64,000 nt of DNA from Homarus americanus. Taxonomy: Eukaryota > Arthropoda > Malacostraca > Decapoda > Nephropidae. The stretch spans positions 4,604,965-4,668,964 of the forward strand of contig NW_024753828.1 in assembly GCF_018991925.1 (NCBI RefSeq), in the 5' to 3' direction. Below the pieces are notes generated by a model. That model worked only from the letters and a program-made list of their open reading frames with translations. It had not been told where the DNA came from and did not search any database. The number at the start of each line of letters is the position of its first letter. Position 1 is the first letter of the stretch. Positions 17,850 to 28,700 of this stretch are shown here, one piece after another. The position numbers and the translations under genes are program-made.

Positions 17850-18910
17850 GTTTGGAGCCGTGTTTATATCTCCCGCCACCTGCAGAATAATGTAAACAAA
17901 CAAAATATATAAACAAGCAGCATACACACCATTACCAGGACAAGCATCCAACTAATAAGGATTTAATTATTCCCATAAGACTAATAGTTACTTTATGATA
18001 TTCATTGATAAATAACATTAAAATTTGACAATTGTTTTATACCCGAGAGTTTGTTTATAGTAGAGGTGGCTAATGTTTTAAACCTACCACAAACAACTAC
18101 AAAATTACATATATTTTTACTTAACTCATAAATAAATATCAATACTTAATGAATAAATGTAAATAAATATATTTTTTAAATTAAACTATATTAAGTCTGG
18201 ATCATATGCCTTGCAAATATAGAATAAGATGAAATTTACTGAGTGGTGTTCGTGGTATAGGAACTAACATTAATAGCTTTTACCACTACACAAGTAGTAG
18301 TATTTGTAACAATTACTTTAGATTGTGATAATGTCGGATCGTGAGTATTTTAATGCATTTATTTACCTTTTAAGAGGATCATGAATCAATTGTCATTAAT
18401 AGAAGCGAAGAAATAACGGTGTGATGAAGTATATACGAGATAATTGTTATATGTAGGGTTGGTTTGCATCATCACAAAACAAAATATTATGTCCTGTACT
18501 TTATCTTCCTGGGTAACTACACTCACTGGTCATATCCCACGGAACTATAATATGTACTCCACTCACTGGGCATCACCAACGAGGGGAAATATTATAGTGT
18601 GTGTGAAGTCTTTGAACCATAAATGTCTTATTAAATATCCACTCACCGAAGACACCAGAGTGACTGTACAGTAGGGGGCAGTGAAATTTTGCTCAAAGCT
18701 GCACTCTTCAGGCATTGTTCCTTATACATATCTAAGACTCCATGCCAAATTTGAAGCTGATATGTCAAGGTTTAGTCTGCCGCATTTTCTACTGAAATTT
18801 TTTAATTTACCTACAGTACTAGTCAAACAGCCGTTGTGGCGGTGCAATGTTCTGTTCAGTGTTTATCAACTTTTTTTTCATATCTCTTATTTCATTTAAG
18901 TTGTCTTGTT
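17850..18910. other. No recognisable feature (AT-rich)
   Basis: No exon-like sequence with splice sites and no identified repeat family. Confidence 0.5.
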
Positions 18911-18914
18911 GCAG

Positions 18915-19440
18915 ATGAGTATGGTGCTATGTAAATGTAGGATCAGAAAATGGAGTCATTCATCATCTTGAAATGTTACTTGGTCACCCGCTCCATTATT
19001 TCATATGTCAGCTTCACGGAAATAAGCTGCCTTTCCGCGCAGTTTTTTATCACTATGATGGTAAACCAAGTGGTCCTGAGCATTGGCGTGGTCCCATTGG
19101 AAAGCAGATCAAGGAGTCTTTGTCTGAGCTTCCAGTTGTCGCCTTCCAGCCAGTCAGTTTCCCTGATTTCCCTGTGTTTAATGATGAAGTGGAGCAAGAT
19201 CTGTCCTGGGATCAGAAATACCTGTATAGGATTTGTAAAGGAGTTATCACAGGTGTTGTTCAAGATGACTTGGCTGCTATTGAGCCAGGTCCTCCCTGTG
19301 TGTCAAGGTGGAACACCTTATGGAGTAGAATCCTCAGGCTGTATGTAGCAACATCAAGACCCAGCCATGAATTGAAAAGAATTGTCATTACAATAATAAA
19401 GTTCAGTGCTCCAATGTGGTTTTACATCAAGATACACCTT
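18915..19440 (+). pseudogene. Fragment of an uncharacterised, apparently multicopy arthropod protein
   Basis: About 165 residues of protein-like sequence from the residues ENGVIHHLEMLLGHP (near 18946) to KFSAPMWFYIK (about 19430). Landmarks: FICQLHGNKLPFR, YHYDGKPSGPEHWRGPIGK, DLSWDQKYLYRICKGV and SRILRLYVATSRPSHELKR. I recall similar uncharacterised proteins in many arthropods, with a related SRWLTTANRxLRLYVAT motif, but I do not know the function and cannot verify it. Upstream, DEYGAM is readable in another frame at 18915-18932, so a frameshift or deletion near 18933 breaks the coding sequence. Downstream it runs into non-conserved sequence. A real exon of a larger gene is the alternative. 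Confidence 0.55.
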
Positions 19441-19789
19441 TACATAACATACAGTATTGTGCTGTACAGTACTGTGTATTCATTCAGAATGAGACTTGGT
19501 ACTGTACTGAAGACATGTTCTTATCACCTTAGGATAATAGTTACAGCAAAGAGTTTAAGGACATTTACAGTATACCTGTACCTTTATATTTATAGTTCAG
19601 GGATTTTCTGGATTCTGTGATGAGTGTGTCTGTAATGTTTGTACAGTTTATAGAACTATATCAAATTGAAGCTGTTATTTTTGTACTGTTAATTTCAATG
19701 GTGTAGTAAGTGTCTAGTCCCTGATGATTACCGTGTGTTTTGTGTGGATGGAGAAGATGTAGTTGTACAGTAGCTAAAGCAGTTCCTCT

Positions 19790-22700
19790 CATTGTAGCAA
19801 CACAGCTGCTCCTCCAGCGTGGCATTGGGGCCATTCTGTCCAGCTTGGGGGGCGGTAAACTGAAGGGCGGCCAAGCTGCTGAGCTGAAGAAGACGCCTCC
19901 TAAGGGTGAGACTCATGTTTGTGTTGGTGATAATAATGTTTAGATATACTGTATAATAAACTAACCTTGGTGTAAAAATTACTTAATTTCATAGTTTTAT
20001 TTAACAAATTCTACTGTACATTATATAAAGAACTTAATACCTGTAGTTTAGTACAGGAATAATTATGTATGGAGTGTGGCAGATGAGGGAATGCAGTACT
20101 GTATCGAGTGCATGTACCTGACCTAACCTAACCTAACCTCGACTAGTATTTGGTGTCACGAAGTCACAAAAAATTGGTAAACTTAATTTAATCTGAGTTA
20201 ATAGATCAAGTGCATGTACCTAACCTAATCTAATCTAACCTAACCTAACCTAACCTAACCTAACCTAACCTAACCTAACCTAACACAACATAACTCAGAT
20301 TAAATTAAGTTTACCAATTTTTTTTTACTTTATGACACCAAATAATAATCGAGAAGTGATTCACAACCCGAATTACGCTTGTACGACCATCATTTGACTT
20401 CATTGCGGCTACATTTGGGTAATTCCTCGCTCCGTCGGTACATGCACGCGATCTATTAACTCAGATTAAAGTAAGTTTTCTAATTTTTTGTGACTTTCTG
20501 ACACCAAATACTAGTCGAGAAGTGATTAGCAGTCCGATTTATTCATCTAGGACCATTATTTGACTTCATTCCGGCTATATTTGGCTACATTTGGGTACAT
20601 TTGGGTAATTAGTCGGACCGGCTAACTAGAGGTTCAGGAATGAGTTTGAGATATGTTTTATGTCTCTTTTGGTTCACTGAAACACGAAAAGTGTGAATGA
20701 ATGAACACTGAGGGTTCACTCGGTATGAAGGAGGAATTTTTTGAGTTTATGTTTGTAGAACATGATCAATGAACCGTGATTCACATTCGAAACTTGTGCT
20801 TCTCCAGGTGATTTCTAATAGGGTTTGAAATCATTGCTTCCAGCAATTTGCTTACAATTGATGTTGAACTGATTGGACGGTAGTCAGAGGATAGTGAACT
20901 ATCTCCCTTCTTGAAAATTGGTATCACATTCGCTATCCTCCAGGATTCTGGTACTACACCCGATTTTAATGACATGTTTAACAAATTTACTTAGGGCATA
21001 CTGAGCTCTTCCTTACATTCCTTTAATGCTCTGGCAACTATATCATCGGAGTAATTATTCAGGACTAACCCGCAGCTGAAATTGATCGAAAACAATTATA
21101 AAAACTCCGGATTTTCTGGAGGTTTTCTTTAGAGTGAACACTGTTGAAGTTTGTGCAAATGTGTTTAAAAAATGGATATTTTTAAAATAAACGTAACTTA
21201 ACATTTGTGAGTATGAAAAACAGACCAAACCAACCTAACCAAACAAACCTACCTAACCTTACCTGACTTCCTTACCGGTGGGCTCCCCCCCCCTGTACCC
21301 CCCGGTATATTAAACAGAAAGAACTTACTATGATTATGGTGAAATTTGAGGCATTTACTGTCATGGCGGGTAACGTTGAGCCACGGCGTTGTGGAAGTGA
21401 TGAACAAATTTCTTTCCAGTCTGAAAGCACAGGAATTCCCTCAGTCTCTATTTAACGGAACAATGTTGTGGTCTTTGAATAATTGAAGAGTCTCGTCTTT
21501 ATCCCTTAATTCGCAAATTACGTCCATATAAGACCGGCGACAACCTTCACATGTCATGCTGAAAATGAAACTGCTGTGGGCCCGGGGAAAAGCACAGAAC
21601 CATAGCGCGGCCTCATTACCAAGAGGAAGACAAATTAGTGGGCTCATAGGCGCCTAATTATTTATGAAACAAAGAATTTGCACAAGAAATGATTATCATA
21701 TCACAACTCCTGATGAAAATAATGAAAGAAAATAAACTAATAAAAATAACTCGTCCGCAGGTTAGTCGTATATATTAACCCTCATCGGGACCTGGTGACT
21801 TATTAGGCTTTAGCTTGTCTCTTTGCTTACCAACATCGTTACTAGTCACTACTGTCTCACTTAATCTATTTTCTTCACTGTCTCTGTATATAGTCGCACC
21901 GGCTATATCATATTTAAATTTTCGGTGGTGAAAACTGTTGAAAAATACCTGTTCAGATTATTGCTCATTTCTCTGTCGTTATCAGTTAGCTCACCTGTAT
22001 TGGTCCAATTTTGTCTCGTGTTTTAGTTTGATACATTTGAAAGAATTCCTTGGGGTTTGACTTCGCCTCCCTTGCTACCTTCAGTTCATTATTCCTCTTT
22101 GCTTTTCTTATCTCAGTCTTAACCCTACCGGCCAATACTTTATAATAATCTCGGAAGTAAACTTCTCGATTTAGTCACCAACCTATAGACTTCCTTTGGC
22201 CAATAATATTCTTTAAATAATTATGTATCCATTTGAGGTCATTGTTATTTGTGCATTAAGTAACTCATTATTTAAATTGTTATGAAACTCATCAACCTCA
22301 GATCTCGTGATCAGGTTATCCTTAACCGTCATATTTTGTGAGGGTGTCGTTGTCAGGTCTCCAGGTAGAGTGGTCTTAATTGTGAACTAAATGTAAAATA
22401 TAAAATTATATATGTAAAAGGAAAAAGATCACCTCCATATATGTACATTAATATATTTATAATATAGAATGAAAAGACAATTAATAACAAATCAATTCCC
22501 CCCCCCTTAAAATCTATGCTGCTTTTTATCATTCATGCAAAAATTTGTAAACTTTTACTTTTTAGTCCGAGTTTGTTAACCTAAGTGGCCCGAGTTGGTT
22601 ATCCGAGATGGTCCGAGTTGGTATTTGATGGTCTGAGTTGGATTTGGGCCGAGTTGGACTGTAACCCTAAAATTCGCTAGATGACCGAAACGATGATACT

Positions 22701-25700
22701 TCCCACATTTTAACCATTTCATATTTATGCCAGACCTACAATTGTGTAGGGTAATATCTGTTTGTGCATTAATGTGTATATCTTTATGTAAAAATATGTG
22801 TGTATGGGAGTACAGGACTGTACTTGTGGTAAAGAACTACCATATACTGTACTGTATTTTAGAATATTCCACATTACAGCACCACCAGCACCAGGATTTG
22901 TTTAATTTCGTTCATTTTTTCCACAAATGTTCTTATCATTATAGTAACTATTTTGAAAGAGGCGATAACTTTGTATTTTAATTATAAGTTTTCTCTCTAT
23001 CTACAATTATAAATCACCTGTAGTGGACAGGGCATGAAGGATGAGGGAAATTGCAGGATAAAAACATGGTTAATAACTGATCATGTGACACTAAAATGAA
23101 GTCTCTACATGCTTTGCACAGGAAGAAATTAAATTTTTATATTAAATATTCGGCCGAAAATTCTGTCCTGTTAGCGCGTATTCTCGTCCGATTGTAAACA
23201 AATAAATTCAGATTCCAGTCTTACTTAAATTGTTAACAAACGAGTTGTGTCCATAACATGCACAAATCCCATATAATTTTCTCTGCTCAGTAGGTTCTTA
23301 ACCTTATTCAATTTATAAATGATGATCATCATATTGTTAGAATTGAAGTTACTGTGGGTAAGGTTAGGTAGGTTCTTTGGTTGGTTAAGTTCTAGTTTAT
23401 GTTTTCTCTTTTAAAATACTTACTATAATGATAAGAACATCTGTGGAACATTGAACAAAATCAAACAACTCCTTCTGGTGGTAGCAGTGTTCTCATACAT
23501 TACCCGTGATAATAATTCACCCTTTAGGCAGCAGGCAGGGTCGATCATACCCGGAATGTCAGTAGGAATAATTGCTGGCTTTTCTTCATCCATAGTCTTA
23601 AGAAATATGACCCAAGTAAGAGAAAGAAATGTGAAAAATACTAAGATAGAGATAACAGTGGGAGTTACAGTAATAGATAATGAATTGATTTATTGCAGTT
23701 TCTCATGAGATGTGTGTTGGTGTGCTTGTCAGAATATTTACACGTCTTCCTTCAATATTTACAGCAAAGGTGCCCAGAAAAATACCGCAGCCACAGAAAC
23801 AACCACAGAAACAGGAACAGCAACAAGGATTTGACCTGGACACCACAGTAGAATTTTCAGGATGGGAAGACATCAGTTCACATCAAAACATTGGTTTTCA
23901 GGGGGAATACACAAAGGACGATTGTGACTCAAGAGCAGGTGAGCTTTTATAATACAGTATTTATTACCTTTGTGTGTGTGTGTGTGTGTGTGTTTCATGA
24001 TGCATAATGGTATAGATTGATGTTGTTGGCACAGAATCTTGAGCATAATAAATAAAGTAAGTCATATACCATTTGAAGAACAATAAAACATGAAAAAATA
24101 TAAAGGTATAGCCCTCCCGGGAACAGGTCACTGACCCATATCTGGGGAACAAGAAACAAATTGTATACAAAAAAACAAATGGAAAAAATAAAACAGATGA
24201 AGAGTAAGAAATAATATATTGTGTACAGTATATATTGTATGTAAATGACAACACATTATGCTTCCAATATCTTCCCAGGTGGTAGTACCTCCCTGTTTGA
24301 TAGCTGCCTACTACCTACTACCTTGGAGTATTCAAAAGAAACACACACTGTGGAGGCACTGAAACCCTCAGAGCCTCAGGGGGAATAACATAGAAAGTAG
24401 GAAGTTTAAATATGTGGTGCACACAAAAAATGCAGATCCTGCGATAATTGTTGTGTACAGTCAAAACACAGACATCAAAGAGTTAGACGCACACACATAC
24501 AGTAAATAATTGACTGCAAAATGAATGTGGACATGCTCATACTCATGAAGAATTAAGAGCCTTTTTCAAGTTTTATTACAGCACAGTACCTGCTTATGGT
24601 ATTACTGTATTTTGGTCTTGTACTTGTTGAGTGTTTTGCCTAGTATTGTAATTGTCTTGTGAGGGTGTTGGAAGTTACCAGTAACTGTAAGATTGACAGC
24701 CATCATCAGTGGAAGTTAGCTGTAGGGGTGGCACCCATCATCAGTGGATGTTTTTTGTTCCTTGCATTCCATTTTTGTGCATACGGGGATGGAGTACAGC
24801 ATCCTTAGCTACCATTTAAGGTTAAAATCAAAGTGAGATGCACATGTCTCCTCCACACTGTGTTTTATAAGTATGACCCCAGAATCATCTGAAAATGTCT
24901 TGGGTTTTATTAGGTTATAACCGTTTCAAGGGAATTTTCACTTGAAGGTCACCATTATGCACGATATTCATGCAATTGTACAGTAATCGAATTTGTAGTT
25001 TATGATGCCATATATAAATGCTAGTGTCACTTATCTATTTCAGGTTATGTTAGGTTAGTTTACATTACCAATGTGTAGTTTATTAGGTTGGGTGAAGCTC
25101 GTAATGTTCCCTAAGTGTGGCTTGGTTAGGTTATGTAGGATTGGTTTAGTTTTGTGTGGTTTGTCAGGTTAGAATGCTGTGTTCATTTCCTGCACAACTA
25201 CTGTATATCATTAAGTTACACTCCTTTATTGTGCTTATATATGTTGGCTTTTTCCAAGTAAGAAGTTTCTTATTTTCTTATGCAGAGTGGGCAATTTCAT
25301 GTACTTTTAAGTAGGTGTTGTTGCTGTAGTAGTAATGGGAGTGGGGGATCAATTCTTTGAACATCAAAATGTGATTTTATGGTTTTACAGGAAAATCTGT
25401 TGAAGAAAAAATTGAAGCTCCTCCTGAAGAACCTAATAATAAAAATGAAGGCCAAGCAGGAAGGAGACAAGACCCACCACCTAGACGAGGTCGATCTGAT
25501 AGGCCGCGACCTTCTCAGGGGCGTTCCCCACCACATCCGAGGTATTTGCAGTATAGTGTTCACTTACCACAGTCAAAATAGGATAAACTTGTAGAATCTT
25601 ACCCATATACTTTACTTAATTATCCACTCCATGTCATCACTGTTGAAAATTTAAGAGTACAGGATTAAAAAACTAGAGGCAGTGTTTTATAATGTGTCCC

Positions 25701-28700
25701 TTGGGTGTTAACTTACAAGGTTGATCAGCTTGGTCCACACCATAGCCTCTCTTACCTTACCCTGCCACAGACTAGTCCACTTCCATAATGATGTCACAGT
25801 TTTTGTGCATAATATTGTGGGTGAAAAGGGGGACTATATATAAAGATGGATGGTGATAGAATAACATGTAGTCAAGCACTTTTATAGACTTTTATGAACA
25901 AAAAAATTCTAGTTTTCTTACACCAACACTGCTGTGCAAATGATTCCACAATACTGTGTATGCTACACTTTAAGTTGGTTTACACATATGATGATTATAT
26001 TGGATCAGGGTTAAAGAGCTCACCCCTCATCTATTGAGAGTTCAGAGCTTAAAAGCTGGAAACATTTCACGTATTGGTCACCTGCAAGTAAGTGAGGAAC
26101 TCAATATTTGTGTCTTGGTAAGAAAATTTGAATTGTATGTGTTCCGAGAAAGGAAAAATAATGAAATTGTAGAAAGAGTAATGGAAGGGAAATAAAGTTT
26201 TTCTTGGGACGATACATGAAAATATGCAGAAATTAGGAGGCGAAATGGAAGTGTGAACAGAAAGTGGATTAGGTTATAGTATAGTAAGGTGGTAAGAACA
26301 TTTTGAGAGAATGGAAAGATTAGTACCGGTAATTCAGATTTGGATGGTAGGAGGGTAAGGGGAAGACCTAGATGGCAATGGATGGATGGATAATAGATGA
26401 ACATCCAGGAAACAGCAGTGTTTCTGAATGGTTGTACCATTACATAGCTTGCAGGTTCTTGACATTGTCTGTTCTCATTCCAGACAGTATTATACCTCAT
26501 TGTTTTTATGGCTTATACAATTTTTCTTTCAGAGGTCACTATGAAAGTCGTGATCGTTCTGGATATGGTGGGAGAATGGGTTCAGCTGGCAGGGACTACA
26601 ATCGCTATTATGATAATTATGATGATTATGATCGAAGGTCTCCATATGGTGGGGGTCGTTATGACAGGGGTAAGTTGTCTTACAGTTTTATGATGATATC
26701 TCCTCAAAACCTCTGCATTCTTCTGTTTGAATCATAGGAGGGGGCACAAATGGAGATGGTGGGAGGGGTGGGGGGGGGATTCTAAGATAATGAGAGGTGA
26801 GGAGGGAACAGCAGAACAGAGATGGAAAAGGGAGGTGAAAGATGCACCAAGAAGCAACAGTGTGTGGACAAACAAGAGAACATGGCATAGACTGATTTTT
26901 GTGAAAGGATGTAGTACTGCCCTGGGTAACCTAGACCTGGGATGTTGTGTAAGAGAAGCATCACATCAGAACTTTTACAACATTAAGAATGATGGAATAA
27001 TGAATGAAGAGTAAATATGATTTGCCCTTATATCCAATTACCTTGCATTAAGTGGGGAAAGGCTTAATGCAGAAACAACATGAAGTTAAATGCCTGGGAG
27101 TTAGAAGAGGCGTGGAGATAATTTACACTACAAAAGTAAGGTGGGTTGGGAAACAAATTACTGTAGTTTAAACAATGCTCTACATGACGGATTTAATTTT
27201 TTCTCTTTTTTTATAGAAAAGAAAGAGCCATCATCAACAGAATGGTTGTCCAGTTAGATTTTCTATTTGGTTTATTTATCTTAAACAGATGAGCATTTGT
27301 ATCCACTCCCAGTGGTAGTCCCTCCATCAACATCTGAGAAAGAGATCATGATGAGAAATGGCCCACATATGGTATCCCCAAAAGTTTCTTTATTGTACGT
27401 CTATAGTACTGTAGTTTGTATCATGGTTTTGTTATTTGGTATTTTTAATTGTTCGTGTAATTTGTTTCTATATTACTGTACTTACCTTCATAAGTAAATG
27501 GATTTACAGTCCCCAAAAAAAGTATCGTTAGCCGTGGGGTCAATGTGATTTGTGGCGTTCCAAGCAATGTTGCTCGACCTGTTTTTTAACTATTGGTAGT
27601 TCTACATCCATGACCATTGAGCATGAATGAGTATATACATTATTAAACGATGTGACTCCCCCGAGGCTTCAGATCATACATTACAGGATTGAGTGGATGT
27701 CGTAAATGGATACCAATGCCATGCCAGTCAACAATGGGATCTTACTTCGAATGGAGCGAGGAATTATTGGAGAGACATCACAAGATGTGAGAGGTGCTAT
27801 TATTGCCCTTCAAAACAATGGTATAATGCTGAGATAGTACGCAGAACTGGGGTGGACAAACCCGCAGAAGCACAATGGGTTAGGTACCATAAAGCAACTG
27901 GTCCCACCCTGAAACATTATTTCAGTGTTAAGTCAATGAATTTACATATCAGTAACATGACAGATCCCATTCGAATGATATTTTGTTTATTGCTGTAGCT
28001 GTTCACTCTAATATTAAGTACTATTGGCTTAGTCACTTCATAAATCAGTATGAATGAAACTCCTTGAGTACAACGATGTAATGGTGAAATGTCCATTTTG
28101 AGGTCTGTCTCAGTCTCGGTTATGATGTTCCAAAACATTTCCAATTAATATATATTTCAATGTCATTGTAAACATTAGTCAGTGGCTTGTTTACATATAC
28201 CTTGCTTCTACCCAGCATGATACATACATAAGGACAGCTTAACGGATTTCTTGTTCTATTAAAGTATCCAGTATGCCATACATGGACGACTCCCTCCTCC
28301 CATCTCTAGCTGTTGCTGATATGGGGAGCAGGCATACCAACTTGGGGGGACTGTACATAAGCAATAGAGATACAGTAGACCCTCAATTTAACACTAGAGT
28401 GACACCAAGAATTGTTATGCAGTATCAAAAGGTCCTGTGTGTTGTTATTGTCACTATATTATTATTATTTCAGGAAGATATGACAGAAGCAACGTTCCAT
28501 ACAGTGACAGGCAGACATATGATGATTTACATTACAGAAGCAGGTTTGTAGAATCACTTACTGTTAAAACTTAATGGAGTTTTTAGTGTATTTACCCGTC
28601 CTTCTTCATACTTTTCAATATATCGGATGCTTCATTTTGTCGGCAACTCCCTGTAAGGATATTTCCATGACCTCTCTGTTAGCCCCTACACAACAGCCAT

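Noticed and set aside
19441..19620. Continuation of the 18.9-kb protein fragment
   Set aside because: Composition becomes Ile/Tyr/Leu-rich without the protein-like pattern seen before; probably chance-open frame.
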